Both the position numbers and the translations under genes were made by a program. Source: Streptomyces sp. LUP30 (GTDB lineage Bacteria; Actinomycetota; Actinomycetes; Streptomycetales; Streptomycetaceae). From it: a DNA stretch of 64,000 nt. Below are positions 48,689 through 57,932 of this stretch, piece after piece; the stretch's first letter is position 1; each line of letters opens with the position of its first letter. The notes beneath the pieces are model-generated. The model was given only the letters and a program-made list of their open reading frames with translations. It did not search any database and was not told where the DNA came from. The stretch spans positions 94,312 through 158,311 of the forward strand of contig NZ_MJAJ01000002.1 in NCBI RefSeq assembly GCF_001746365.1, written 5' to 3'.

Positions 48689-51391
48689 ATGATCACCGCC
48701 ATATCCCAGACCCGCTCGTCCCGAAGATTCCTGATGCGCCGGCCGGCGATGGTGGCGAGGAGCACCGTGCTCGGTGCGCTCCTCGCCCTGCTGCTGTCCG
48801 TCTCCGGCGTCTTCCTCTCCGCCACGCCCGCCCGGGCGAACGACTACTACAGCAGCATCACCGAAGCCTCCGCGGCCAACGTCGACTGGATGTCACGGGT
48901 CCCGGACGGGACCAACCTCGCCTGGCTCTCGGTGCCCGGCACCCATGACAGCCTCGCGCTCTGCGGGGACACACCGGACCCGGCCACGGGCCAGTGCTCG
49001 GGCATCGTCACCAGCATCACCCAGACGCAGGAGAACCACGGCTTCAGCGCGAAGACCCTGACCACCCAGTTCGACGCCGGCATTCGCGCGCTCGACATCC
49101 GGGTCCGGGTCGACAAGGGGGACGAGGGGCTGAAGTTCACCGTCCACCACGGCGCCACCTATCAGTACGCCAACTTCACCGACGTACTGAAGACAACCTA
49201 CGACTTCCTGAGCGACCACCCCGGCGAAACCGTCCTGATGAACCTGAAGGCGGAGTGCAGCGGCTCCACCTTCTCCTGCAAGGACGCCGACGGGTTCGGG
49301 ACCGACGAGTGGCGCAAGAAGATCTTCGACTCCTACCTGGACGGCCGCTCGTACACCGGGGACGGCGACGAGAGCACGCCGTCGACCGCCTGGCGCAACC
49401 TGTTCTGGGGCCCCTCGGTCACCGGCAAGAGCCAGTCGAGCCGCGTCCCGACGCTCGGCGAGGTACGCGGCAAGGTCGTGCTCCTCGGCTACCGGAACAC
49501 CGGCGGCGGCATCTTCGGCGGCTACGGGCTCAAGCAGCCCTACCCGTCCGGCGGCTCCAACGAGGAGTACGTGCAGGACGACTTCGAGCTGTCCACCATC
49601 AGCGACATCGACGATAAATGGGAGAAGGTACGTGCGCACCTGCGCCGGACCAACGGCACCTGGGACGGCAGCCGCCCCGGTGAGAAGGACCTCGAGTACA
49701 AGCAGGACGCGCTGTATCTGAACTACACCAGCGCCTCCGGGACCGGCGTCCACCCTTACACGGCGGCTAGCGGCACCCCGACGGCGACCGGTGTGAACAA
49801 CTTCCTCATCCAGTGTCTGCGCGCCGAGAAGGACCGGTGCCCGGAGTTCTACGCCGGACGCGACGACCGGTTCGGCGGGCGGTCCGACCTGGACCGCATG
49901 GGCGTCATGATGATGGACTTCCCCGGCGGCAAGCTCATCGACGAGATCATCGCCCGCAACTCCGTGACGCACACCGACATCCGCGACGTCATGGTGGTCG
50001 GCGATTCCATCAGCCACGGGTACGAGGGCGACCACACCTGGCGCTACCGGCTGTGGGACTGGGCCAGGAGCAAGAAGTGGCCGGTCACCTTCGTCGGACC
50101 GTACCGCGGCACCGTGCAGCAGGCCGACGCGCAGCCGCCGCGGCCGCCGGTGCTGGGCGAAAGCAGCGGCGGCGAGCCCACGGAGCCCCTACCGGGCGAC
50201 GCGCGCGTCCAGGGCGAGTACGCCGAGGACGTGAATGCCGGGTTCTCCGTCGGCGGCTCGGCCCACTACGCCCTCTGGGGCCGCTCACTGACCCGGACCG
50301 TGCCGACCATCAAGCCGGTGATGCAGGAGCTGAAGGCCAAGGGCCGGACGCCCGACCTGCTCCTGGTCGAGCTGGGCTTCAACGACATCGGCTGGTACGG
50401 GGCGGGCGCCGATCTGGTCGGCACCATGAAGAAGTTCGTGGACAACGCGCGGGCGGTCAACCCGGACGTGCGGATCGTCCTGGCCAACGTCCCCCAGCGG
50501 ACCACCCTGGGCGACGCGAACCCCGAACTCCCCCAGCGCATCAGCGACTACAACGCGGCCCTCGCCAAGGCGGCCCCCGGCTGGAGCACCAGCGACTCGC
50601 CGGTGGAGTTGGCCGACCTGAACAAGGCGATGGGCTGCGACCCGACGGCGACGACCTGCGCCACCACCTACGACGGGCTGCACCCCAACGCCCTGGGCGA
50701 GTACCGCATCGCGCAGGCGTTCGGCACCGTGCTGCACAAGGAGTTCGGCATCGGCGCCGCCGCGCCCGACGTACCGGACAGCGCGCCCGGCCGGTCGCTC
50801 GCCACGCCGTCCGGCATGAAGTTCGACGGCACCCAGCAGGGCGTCACCGCCACCTGGGACAAGGTCTTCGGCGCGCACACCTACGACGTTCAGTGGCGTG
50901 ACGTCACCACCGACTCCAAAGCGGACTGGCACGATGTGGTGCCCGGCGTGAGCGCCCCGCGCTACGACATGTCCTGGCAGTTCACCGACCAGCCCTACGA
51001 CGGCCACACCTACGAGGTGCGGGCCCGCGCCGTCGCCGGTGACGGCGCGGCCAACCGTTCCTCGTGGTCCTCGGCGGTCCGGGGCAAGGCGGCGCCGACG
51101 ACGGCGGGGCGGCCGCCGGGGCTCACCGCGGCGGCCGGCGCGGGCTCGATCGACGTGCGCTGGTCGGCGCCGACCGACTCGCACAGCGGCTCGATCGTCC
51201 GGTACGCGGTGTGGGTCTACGACAAGAGCACCCCGTTGAACCACTCCCGGATCATCGGCTACCCGGCCTCCGCCCGCTCCGCACGGATCACGGGGGTCAC
51301 GGCGGGTCACGAGTACGTGATCCTGGTCTGCGCCTGGAACGCGTCGGGTGAGGGGAAGCCGAGCATGAGCGATACGGTGGTCCCGGGCTAG
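48689..51391 (+). CDS. Secreted PI-PLC-X / SGNH hydrolase / FnIII fusion
   Basis: This is a 900-residue exported protein. A signal peptide (MVARSTVLGALLALLLSVSG, cleaved near TPARAN) is followed by a phosphatidylinositol phospholipase C X-like domain (about 50-415: WLSVPGTHDSLAL, FDAGIRALDIRV, FTVHHGA). An SGNH/GDSL hydrolase comes next (about 430-690: VVGDSISHGYEG, GFNDIGW, DGLHPNALGE), then two FnIII-like repeats. Catalytic His of the PLC and Ser/Gly/Asn/Asp-His of the SGNH part are all present. ATG 48689 is chosen for its AGGA spacing; ATG 48683 and 48734 are alternatives. It may cleave and then deacylate lipid head groups, which is inference. Confidence 0.85.
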   Translation: MITAISQTRSSRRFLMRRPAMVARSTVLGALLALLLSVSGVFLSATPARANDYYSSITEASAANVDWMSRVPDGTNLAWLSVPGTHDSLALCGDTPDPATGQCSGIVTSITQTQENHGFSAKTLTTQFDAGIRALDIRVRVDKGDEGLKFTVHHGATYQYANFTDVLKTTYDFLSDHPGETVLMNLKAECSGSTFSCKDADGFGTDEWRKKIFDSYLDGRSYTGDGDESTPSTAWRNLFWGPSVTGKSQSSRVPTLGEVRGKVVLLGYRNTGGGIFGGYGLKQPYPSGGSNEEYVQDDFELSTISDIDDKWEKVRAHLRRTNGTWDGSRPGEKDLEYKQDALYLNYTSASGTGVHPYTAASGTPTATGVNNFLIQCLRAEKDRCPEFYAGRDDRFGGRSDLDRMGVMMMDFPGGKLIDEIIARNSVTHTDIRDVMVVGDSISHGYEGDHTWRYRLWDWARSKKWPVTFVGPYRGTVQQADAQPPRPPVLGESSGGEPTEPLPGDARVQGEYAEDVNAGFSVGGSAHYALWGRSLTRTVPTIKPVMQELKAKGRTPDLLLVELGFNDIGWYGAGADLVGTMKKFVDNARAVNPDVRIVLANVPQRTTLGDANPELPQRISDYNAALAKAAPGWSTSDSPVELADLNKAMGCDPTATTCATTYDGLHPNALGEYRIAQAFGTVLHKEFGIGAAAPDVPDSAPGRSLATPSGMKFDGTQQGVTATWDKVFGAHTYDVQWRDVTTDSKADWHDVVPGVSAPRYDMSWQFTDQPYDGHTYEVRARAVAGDGAANRSSWSSAVRGKAAPTTAGRPPGLTAAAGAGSIDVRWSAPTDSHSGSIVRYAVWVYDKSTPLNHSRIIGYPASARSARITGVTAGHEYVILVCAWNASGEGKPSMSDTVVPG

Positions 51392-51412
51392 CCACCGGGT
51401 GCGCTGTCTCTG

Positions 51413-51455
51413 CCGAGCGCTCCGTCCGGGGATACGTTCCGGACGGGGCGCTCGG
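51413..51455. terminator. 17-bp hairpin after the PLC fusion gene
   Basis: Arms 51413-51429 and 51439-51455 (CCGAGCGC... pairing with ...GCGCTCGG) match over 17 positions with one G-T pair and a nine-base loop. It begins 22 bases after the stop at 51391. Confidence 0.75.
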
Positions 51456-51478
51456 CCCAGGCATCGAGAGAGCACGGC

Positions 51479-51592
51479 GTGGCGATCAGACGGACGGACA
51501 ACGTCGGCATCGTCGTCGAGGACATGGCCTCCACCGCCGCGATCTTCGACGAGCTCGGCATGAAGCTGGAGGGCCGGGGAGAGATGCGGTGC
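51479..51592 (+). pseudogene. VOC/glyoxalase-family N-terminal remnant
   Basis: The frame starts MAIRRTDNVGIVVEDMASTA and reads IFDELGMKLEGRGE. This is the first beta-alpha unit of a vicinal-oxygen-chelate (glyoxalase/bleomycin-resistance) protein. After about 37 codons the match ends and the DNA continues as part of another gene in a different frame. It is the 5' stub left by a deletion. Confidence 0.6.
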
Positions 51593-51599
51593 GGCTCCG

Positions 51600-52010
51600 C
51601 CGACCACCGCGCCGCGCGGCGCTCCTCCGATCGCTCGGGACCATCGGGTCGTGGAGTCGGCGCTGGAGGAGGCCGGGCTGTCGTGGACCTTCATCCGGCC
51701 GGGGATGTTCGCGACCAACACCCGGTGGTGGTGGACGCGGGCGATCAAGGGCGGGGAAGCAGTGCGGCTGCCGTACCCGGAAGCGCTGACGGCTCCCGTC
51801 AGCGAGCGGAACATCGCGGCGCTCGCGGTGACAGCGCTGAGCGAGCGGGGCCACGGACGACAGGCGTACACCCTGTACGGGCCGCAGGCGCTCACCCTGC
51901 GCGAGCAGGTTGAGCACTTCGGCGCGGCCATGGGCAAAAAGCTCACTGGGACGCCTGCCCAGACGTTCCCGGAATGGGCGCAGGAGCACGCCGACGACTT
52001 CCGTCCCTGA
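51600..52010 (+). pseudogene. NmrA-like NAD(P)-binding protein, 3' remnant
   Basis: From about 51640 another frame reads HRVVESALEEAGLSWTFIRP, GMFATNTRWWW and, later, PVSERNIAALAVTALSE and YTLYGPQALTLREQVEHFG. This is the second half of an NmrA-type atypical short-chain dehydrogenase. The N-terminal Rossmann part with GxxGxxG is missing. It is joined directly to the VOC stub, so one deletion removed the 3' end of one gene and the 5' end of the other. Confidence 0.6.
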
Positions 52011-52199
52011 CGACCCGGCTTCCCTTCGCCCCCGCCCGTGCCTAACCGAGTTCGCGACCAGCCCAACACGGCGCAGGGACGCGCCCGTTCTTCCACACGG
52101 CACCATCATCGAGACCGGCACCGAGTGCTACCGCCTCCCCCGGACCGGGGCCAAGCAGCAGACGAGGAAATAGGCCCGAGGCAAGCGGCCGGCGGGAAT

Positions 52200-52515
52200 C
52201 TACCCGCTGCCGCCTCGGCCCTGGCGGTCCAGGAACTCGATCAACCGTATTTCCGAACGTCCAAGCCTCTCCCGTTGTTCGGGGGAAAGCCAAGCGAGGG
52301 CGTCGACCAGGACCCGCCGTCGCGGGACGTGCACCATGTGGCCGGAGTAGATCCGGCAACTGGAACACCAGGCGAGCCCGATGCACCGCTCGAACATGGA
52401 GGACTCGGGCGGATGAAATCGGTACTGGTACGAGCGGACGGGCGTTCCGCAGGCGGCACAGATCCGACGCTCCCCGTCGGCGACCGTGTCCCAGGTTCCG
52501 ACCTTGCGCCAGCGC
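52200..52515 (-). pseudogene. Cys-rich hypothetical protein, probably 5'-truncated
   Basis: One minus-strand frame reads WRKVGTWDTVADGERRICAA, CGTPVRSYQYRFHPPESSMF, ERCIGLAWCSSCRIYSGHMV and SEIRLIEFLDRQ. It has two CxxC pairs that look like a zinc site. The frame is open from a stop near 52540, but the only start codon in it is the ATG at 52397, which would lose the first CxxC pair. Either a rare start is used or the 5' end is lost. I know similar actinobacterial unknowns only by appearance. Confidence 0.4.
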
Positions 52516-52749
52516 TGCCGCCCGGCCGGTGCTCTTCAAGTCGTCATGCCCGGCATTCTCTCCCACAGCGAGTCGCCCGGCACAGCCATCCCAGCGAAGC
52601 CGGAGCAGTGCAGACATCCCGTCGACAGGTAGTCGTGGACGACTGGCCAATGCGACGCAGCTTGGGCTCGACCCACGTGCGGCCTCCCCAAGTTGGGGCA
52701 GCCGGCCCCGTCGTGTGCCGCAGCGCAGCATGCGCATGCTATTTTTTGC

Positions 52750-52761
52750 GAGCGATCGTTC
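52750..52761. promoter_or_regulatory. Probable TetR operator
   Basis: GAGCGATCGTTC is an imperfect palindrome (two mismatches) centred on CGATCG. It lies just after a T-run and 16 bases upstream of the TetR gene start. Short sites of this form are common for self-regulating TetR proteins. Confidence 0.4.
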
Positions 52762-52777
52762 AACTATAGGAGGGCCG

Positions 52778-53374
52778 GTGGGACGTAAACAGCTCTGGGA
52801 CCGGGTAGAGGTCCTCACCTCCGCCATGCGACTGTTCCGCCACCGGGGATACCTCGGCGCCTCGCTGCGGGACATCGAGGAGGCGACCGGATTGCACCCG
52901 GGCAGTCTGTACCGGGCCTTCGAAAGCAAGGACGGCCTGTTCCGCGCCGCCCTGGACGCCTACAACGACCAGGTCGTCCAGGACCGGGTCCGGGTCCATC
53001 TCCTGGAGCCGGCAGACCCCGTGGCGGGCATCCGGTCGTTCTTAACCTCGGCGTTCCAGACCGGCCCCGAGCCCGATCCGGGCTGTCTGCTCACCAACAC
53101 CGCCGTGGAGTCCTTCACCGTTCCGCAGGCCGCCGACGGAGTACGCCGAGGGCTGGAGACGATCGAGTCGGGGTTCGCCGAAGCCCTGACGCGCGGCCGC
53201 GCCCTCGGCCTGCTCTCGGCGGATCTGAACGTCGAGGTGTCGGCAGCCCACCTGCTGGCCCTCTATCAGGGCCTCTTGGTACTGGTCAGGGCCGGCACAC
53301 CCTTCGCAAAACTGCACACGATCACCGACGGCGCGATGGCGTCGATCGGCCCCGAGAAAGAGGGACAACGATGA
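52778..53374 (+). CDS. TetR-family regulator
   Basis: This is a 198-residue regulator. The N-terminal HTH reads LTSAMRLFRHRGYLGASLRD and IEEATGLHPGSLYRAFESKD. The C-terminal ligand domain has the GCLLTNTAVE stretch seen in the TetR_C_16/YxaF-like group. The GTG at 52778 is fixed by AGGAGG four bases upstream. The stop overlaps the SnoaL-like gene (ATGA), so it probably controls that gene and itself. Confidence 0.9.
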   Translation: MGRKQLWDRVEVLTSAMRLFRHRGYLGASLRDIEEATGLHPGSLYRAFESKDGLFRAALDAYNDQVVQDRVRVHLLEPADPVAGIRSFLTSAFQTGPEPDPGCLLTNTAVESFTVPQAADGVRRGLETIESGFAEALTRGRALGLLSADLNVEVSAAHLLALYQGLLVLVRAGTPFAKLHTITDGAMASIGPEKEGQR

Positions 53375-53718
53375 GCGACTCACAGCAGCTCTGGGAGAAC
53401 TACGCCGCGTGCTGGTCGGCCGACCCCGGCGAGCGGCTCGCCGCACTCGACGCGGTCGCGGTCACAGACGTCGCCTACCGGGACCCTGGCACGGAGGTCG
53501 GCGGACTGACCGAACTGGCCGCCTACATGACCGGATTCGCCGGAGCCTTCCCCGGTCACCGGTTCCGCATCGACCAGGTACTCGACCACCACGACCGGTC
53601 GCTCGCACGGTGGACCCAGCTCGGCGAGCACGGCGAACCCGCCATGTCAGGCGTGAGCACCGCGCTCCACCGCGACGGCCGGCTCGCCGACATCACCGGG
53701 TTCTTCCTCCCTGCGTGA
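53371..53718 (+). CDS. SnoaL/NTF2-like small protein
   Basis: This is a 115-residue cone-shaped-fold protein (LWENYAACWSADPGERLAAL, VAYRDPGTEVGGLTELAAYM, HRFRIDQVLDHHDRSLARW, then GVSTALHRDGRLADITGFF). This order of blocks is typical of SnoaL-like polyketide-cyclase-fold proteins, many of which bind or hydrolyse small lipophilic compounds. The substrate is unknown. It is coupled to the TetR gene by a four-base overlap. Confidence 0.8.
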   Translation: MSDSQQLWENYAACWSADPGERLAALDAVAVTDVAYRDPGTEVGGLTELAAYMTGFAGAFPGHRFRIDQVLDHHDRSLARWTQLGEHGEPAMSGVSTALHRDGRLADITGFFLPA

Positions 53719-54224
53719 GCGGATCCCGCAGCCTCGCCCAGCACCTCGCCGATCAGCTGCCGCCGCTGGGCGAAGTCACTGTTCACCGCTGCCTCGGCGG
53801 CTGAGCACCGCGCAGCCACGGCAGGCAGTTCGCGACCCGGGCGGGACGATGTTCCCGCTGCGGGTGCCGGTGGGGCAGGGGCAGGGGCTCTTGTCCGCGT
53901 TGGAGGAAGGCCGACTTCACCGTGATGACTCTGCCTGGACTCTCTTTCTGCGATACCACGCGGAGCGGGAAGGGCGGTGGTTGTGGAGGACGAGCAGCGC
54001 CAGGGCGCCGGTCGCTGCGGACCAGGTGAGGGACAGCAGGCCCGCCCGGCCGACGCACTCAACGAACGGCCCTCTCCCCTCTGACGGAGCTTCGGAAGCA
54101 CCGGCCACGGCACCAGCCTGATGGCCTGGAGGCGCAGGTAGCGGCCGGTGGCTGCGGTGAGCGTCGCGCGACCGCCACCGGACGGCGTGCCGCTTTTCAT
54201 CGGTGGTCCCCACGGCGCAGGGTT
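53719..54224. other. Gap with no supported gene
   Basis: These 506 bases between the SnoaL-like gene (+) and the rhodanese gene (-) show no frame with both a ribosome site and a family match. A minus-strand stretch near 54050-53960 reads GRAGLLSLTWSAATGALALL, which could be a single membrane helix from a decayed gene. Confidence 0.4.
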
Positions 54225-54812
54225 TCAGCCTTTGCGCAGAGCCGCGCGTGCGGCGTTCAGATCGGCCTCACCAGGGCGGTTGTGGGGCAGCCTGCCCAGC
54301 ACGGCCGCCATCCCGCAGGTGTTCGTCACGGCGGAGAAGACCAGGCCTCCCGCGATGCCGGCCGGTATCAGCAGGAGGGCCGGATGCACGAGCAGGCCCA
54401 GAAGGACGCCGAGCAGGACCACGCTGCCGGCGGTGAAGCGGACCTGGCGTTCCATGCTCCAGCCCGCCCGCGTGTCACGGGCGGCCGGTGTGTGCAGGTC
54501 GTACCCCCTGGCCGCCCAGCCTCCGGTGCCGCCGACGAGGGTGGCGGTGACGACGCCCCGCGCGGCCAGAATCCTGCCGGCGTTCTCCGAGCGGGCTCCG
54601 GAGGCACAGACGACCAGGACGTCCCCGGCGTCCGCGGCGTGCCGTATCTCCGGCAGTGCGCGCCGGATGCGGTCGAGGGGGATGTTCAGGGCTCCGGGCA
54701 GGTGCCCGGAGGCGTACTCGGCGGGGGTGCGCACGTCGATGACGGTCAGCTCATGGATACGGGTGCGGGCCTGGTCGGCGCCGAGGGCTCGGGGGACGGG
54801 AACGTGGGTCAT
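54225..54812 (-). CDS. Rhodanese fused to DUF2892-like membrane domain
   Basis: This is a 195-residue protein. Residues 1-110 are a rhodanese domain with the active loop CASGARS (Cys69). Residues about 120-170 form two membrane helices (SVVLLGVLLGLLVHPALLLI, AGIAGGLVFSAVTNTCGMAA) of the DUF2892 kind. It should move sulfane sulfur at the inner face of the membrane. It is divergent from the CstR-like repressor gene, with a perfect TACCCCTAGGGGTA operator between them, so it belongs to the sulfur regulon. Confidence 0.88.
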   Translation of the reverse strand: MTHVPVPRALGADQARTRIHELTVIDVRTPAEYASGHLPGALNIPLDRIRRALPEIRHAADAGDVLVVCASGARSENAGRILAARGVVTATLVGGTGGWAARGYDLHTPAARDTRAGWSMERQVRFTAGSVVLLGVLLGLLVHPALLLIPAGIAGGLVFSAVTNTCGMAAVLGRLPHNRPGEADLNAARAALRKG

Positions 54813-54860
54813 GGCAGAGGTGATCCTTGATGGTCGACGTCGTCCCGGACCGGGACGTAG

Positions 54861-55181
<321 letters not shown>

Positions 55182-55240
55182 GCGCGCGTGTCGGTGACGC
55201 TCACCGCCGCCGATACGCGAGCCCGCGCCTCGCCGGCCGA

Positions 55241-55290
55241 CACCGTGCCGCGTCGACCGGCAGGGAGGCCGTCACCGTGCCGCGTCGACC
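55241..55290. repeat. 18-base direct repeat at the tauE 3' end
   Basis: CACCGTGCCGCGTCGACC occurs at 55241-55258 and again at 55273-55290, a 32-base step. The second copy covers the last codons and most of the stop of the TauE-like gene, so a short piece of the gene end has been duplicated. No function is apparent. Confidence 0.8.
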
Positions 55291-56018
55291 AGCATGCAGG
55301 CCGCCACGGCCAGCAGCACCGCAGCGAAAATCCGCTGAAGCGTGTGCCCGGACACCTTCGCGGCCAACCGCTTGCCGTCCCACGCGCCGAGGATCGCGGT
55401 CCCGATGAAGGGACCGACGACCGTCCAGTCGAGCTTCTCGACCGTGCCCGCGCGCATCGCCAGCGCCGCCAGCGAGTTGACGGTGATGACCAGCAGACTG
55501 GTACCCACCGCGTTGCGCATCCGTAGATCCAGCACGCTCACCAGCGCCGGTACGGCGAGGAAGCCGCCGCCGACCCCGAGAACGCCGGTGACCGCGCCGA
55601 GTCCGGCACCGGCCCCCGCTGCCCGCGTCGGCCGCACCGTCACCGATCGCTCGGCGGCCGGTCTCGGCCGCAGCATGCGCAGGGCGGCCGCTCCCGCGAC
55701 CACGGCGAAGCCCGCCGTCAGGGCGGCGGCCGGGACACGGGCGGCCAGTGCGCCGCCCAGCATCGCGGGACCGATCCCGGCCGCCGCGAACAACAGCCCC
55801 GTCCGCCAGCGGACATTCCCGTCGCGCGCGTGCGCGGACAGGGCCGTGACCGAGGTGACGGTGACGACGACCAGGCTCGCGGTGGTGGCTCCGACCGGAC
55901 TGAAGCCGAGCAGGTAGATCAAGGCGGGCACGGCCAGCACGCTGCCGCCTCCCCCGAGCGCGCCTAGCGCCAGGCCGATGACCGCCCCGGCGGCCAGGGC
56001 GAGTATGAGAGCACTCAC
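55272..56018 (-). CDS. TauE/SafE-family sulfite/organosulfonate exporter
   Basis: This is a 248-residue permease with about eight helices in two similar halves. The halves begin VIGLALGALGGGGSVLAVPA and GAVTGVLGVGGGFLAVPALV, the TauE/SafE hallmark. The GTG at 56018 overlaps the rhodanese stop by four bases. In cst-type operons this protein exports sulfite or thiosulfate made from persulfides. It is the last gene of the persulfide dioxygenase-rhodanese-TauE transcript. Confidence 0.9.
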   Translation of the reverse strand: MSALILALAAGAVIGLALGALGGGGSVLAVPALIYLLGFSPVGATTASLVVVTVTSVTALSAHARDGNVRWRTGLLFAAAGIGPAMLGGALAARVPAAALTAGFAVVAGAAALRMLRPRPAAERSVTVRPTRAAGAGAGLGAVTGVLGVGGGFLAVPALVSVLDLRMRNAVGTSLLVITVNSLAALAMRAGTVEKLDWTVVGPFIGTAILGAWDGKRLAAKVSGHTLQRIFAAVLLAVAACMLVDAAR

Positions 56019-56404
56019 GCGACGGCGCCGCGTTCGCCGCGCGCGTCCACGACCGGTAGACCCGCCTTCGCCCAGCCGCTCATGCCGCCGATCACGTCCA
56101 CGGCTGCCGCGCCGCGGGCAGCGAGCAGTTCGGCCGCCTGCCGGGAACGGGTCCCGGAGCGGCAGATCACGATCAGGGGCCGCGCCTGCGCATGAGGGGG
56201 CAGCCCCGCGCCGGCGGCCAGCGCGGACAGCGGAAGGTGCACAGCCCGGGGTGCGTGCCCCGCGTGCCACTCGTCGGATTCGCGCACGTCAAGCAACACG
56301 GCGTGGGCCGTGCCCTTGGCGGCGCTACCGTGGCCGGTGCGCGAGGCCGCCTCCTGCACGGTGACCCGGCCCGCGCCTCTCTGCACTCGTCGGAACATGC
56401 TCAT
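56015..56404 (-). CDS. Single-domain rhodanese
   Basis: This is a 129-residue rhodanese with the loop CRSGTRSR (active Cys81), the entry motif LLDVRESDEWHAGHAPRAVH and the exit GGMSGWAKAGLPV. It carries persulfide sulfur between the dioxygenase and other acceptors. It lies 86 bases after the dioxygenase gene and is coupled to tauE. Confidence 0.9.
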   Translation of the reverse strand: MSMFRRVQRGAGRVTVQEAASRTGHGSAAKGTAHAVLLDVRESDEWHAGHAPRAVHLPLSALAAGAGLPPHAQARPLIVICRSGTRSRQAAELLAARGAAAVDVIGGMSGWAKAGLPVVDARGERGAVA

Positions 56405-56490
56405 GTCGGCTTCTCGCTCCTGTCTGCCGTGCCGGTACTGGAGAGCGGCGCGGGTCTCGATGACGCCTCGCGCCCTCGGGGATTGGGGTT

Positions 56491-57858
56491 TCAGGGGTTG
56501 CGGATGAGGAGTCCGGCCCGGCCGGCCGCGTCGAAGGAGTCGTCAACGGCGACGACGTCACGGCCTGCGGCGTCCAGCAGGGAGGCGGCGACGGCGGCCC
56601 GCATGCCGCCCGCACAGTGCACCCACACCTCACCGTCGGGAACCTCGTCCAGGCGGCCGTGCAGGGTGTGGATCGGGATGTGGAGCGAGCCGTCGATGTG
56701 GCCGCCCGCCCGCTCCGAGCGTCGCCGGACGTCGAGGACGACGACCCCCTCACCCGGATGACGACCCGCGAGGTCGGCGAACGTCGCCCGGCGGTAGGAG
56801 GCCGGCGCCTCGCCCTCGCGAAGCCAGTCGGCCGGCCCGCCGGTGGCCACCGCGGTCGGCCGGTCGATGCCGACGCGGACCAGTTCACGCTGGGCGCGGG
56901 CGAGTTGTCCGGGGGACTCGGCAAGCAGGGTCACCGGCTTGCCCCACGGAATCAGCCAGGCGAGATACGTGGCGAGCTGTCCCTCGGCCTCGAAGTTGAA
57001 GGACCCGGACACATGCCCGGCGGCGAAGGCGACGCGATCACGCAGATCCACCACCCACTCCCCCGCCGCCAGCCGGTCGGCGATCTCGTCGGCGCCGGCC
57101 ACGGCGGGTGGGGTGAGGTCCACGGGTGCGGGTCCGGCGGCGTTGGCCGGCCCCATGTGCGCGTAGTAGGCGGGGACGTCGTCCAGACCGGCCAGCAGGT
57201 CGGCGACGAAGGTGTCCGCGTCCCGTGTCAGGGCCTCGTTGGACGCCTTCTCCTTGCCGATGGTCGTGGCGTCGCCCTGCGACTGCGAGGACGAGCAGAA
57301 GCTGCCGAAGCCGTGCGTGGGCAGCACCGCCGCGTCCTCGGGCAGCTCGGCGGCCAGCCGGTGGGCAGAGGCGTGCTGGGCCCGGGCGAGCCGCTCCGTC
57401 AGCCGCGGTTCGACGAGGTCCGGTCGGCCCACGGTGCCGATCAGCAGCGAACCGCCGCTGAACACCGCGACCGCGGCGCCGTTCTCCTCCAGCGCGTAGG
57501 AGGTGTGGTGCGGGGTGTGGCCGGGCGTGGCCAGCGCCCGCAGGGACAGGCCGGCGCGGGCGTCGATCTGCGTGCGGTCTCCGTCGTGCACCCGTATGCG
57601 TTCGAAGGAGACGCGGGCCCCGGCGGGGACGAGGTAGGCGGCGCCGACGACCCGGGCCAGCTCCAGGCCTCCGGTGACGTAGTCGTTGTGGAGATGCGTC
57701 TCGACGACGTGGGAGATCCGCACCCCTCGCCGGACGGCCGCGGCGATCACCAGGTCGATGTCGCGCGGCGGGTCGACCGCCACCGCGGTCTCCTCCCCGC
57801 CCGCGAGATAGCTCCGGTTGCCGAGCCCCGACAACTCGATCGTGTCGACGAAGAACAC
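56491..57858 (-). CDS. Persulfide dioxygenase-rhodanese fusion (CstB-like)
   Basis: This is a 455-residue protein. Residues 1-235 are a metallo-beta-lactamase fold of the ETHE1 type (THLHNDYVTGG, ATPGHTPHHTSY, PTHGFGSFC). Two rhodanese-like domains follow: the first (about 245-345) lacks a catalytic Cys, and the second (about 355-450) has VHCAGGMRAA. It oxidises low-molecular-weight persulfides and passes sulfur on. The GTG at 57858 is chosen because GGAAGGGAG precedes it and the family usually starts with an FFVDT-like phrase. An ATG at 57882 would add eight residues. Two operators lie just upstream. Confidence 0.9.
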   Translation of the reverse strand: MFFVDTIELSGLGNRSYLAGGEETAVAVDPPRDIDLVIAAAVRRGVRISHVVETHLHNDYVTGGLELARVVGAAYLVPAGARVSFERIRVHDGDRTQIDARAGLSLRALATPGHTPHHTSYALEENGAAVAVFSGGSLLIGTVGRPDLVEPRLTERLARAQHASAHRLAAELPEDAAVLPTHGFGSFCSSSQSQGDATTIGKEKASNEALTRDADTFVADLLAGLDDVPAYYAHMGPANAAGPAPVDLTPPAVAGADEIADRLAAGEWVVDLRDRVAFAAGHVSGSFNFEAEGQLATYLAWLIPWGKPVTLLAESPGQLARAQRELVRVGIDRPTAVATGGPADWLREGEAPASYRRATFADLAGRHPGEGVVVLDVRRRSERAGGHIDGSLHIPIHTLHGRLDEVPDGEVWVHCAGGMRAAVAASLLDAAGRDVVAVDDSFDAAGRAGLLIRNP

Positions 57859-57883
57859 GAGGTACTCCCTTCCTGCGATCAAT

Positions 57884-57897
57884 TACCCCGGGGGGTA
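57884..57897. promoter_or_regulatory. CstR/CsoR-type operator 2
   Basis: TACCCCGGGGGGTA, a near-perfect palindrome, begins 26 bases upstream of the persulfide dioxygenase start. It matches operator 1 outside the centre. Confidence 0.7.
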
Positions 57898-57918
57898 TAT
57901 CTACGAAGGTAGCACGAG

Positions 57919-57932
57919 TACCCCCGGGGGTA
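57919..57932. promoter_or_regulatory. CstR/CsoR-type operator 3
   Basis: TACCCCCGGGGGTA is a perfect palindrome 35 bases from operator 2 (centre to centre). Two sites in series suggest tighter control of the dioxygenase operon than of the repressor itself. Confidence 0.75.
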
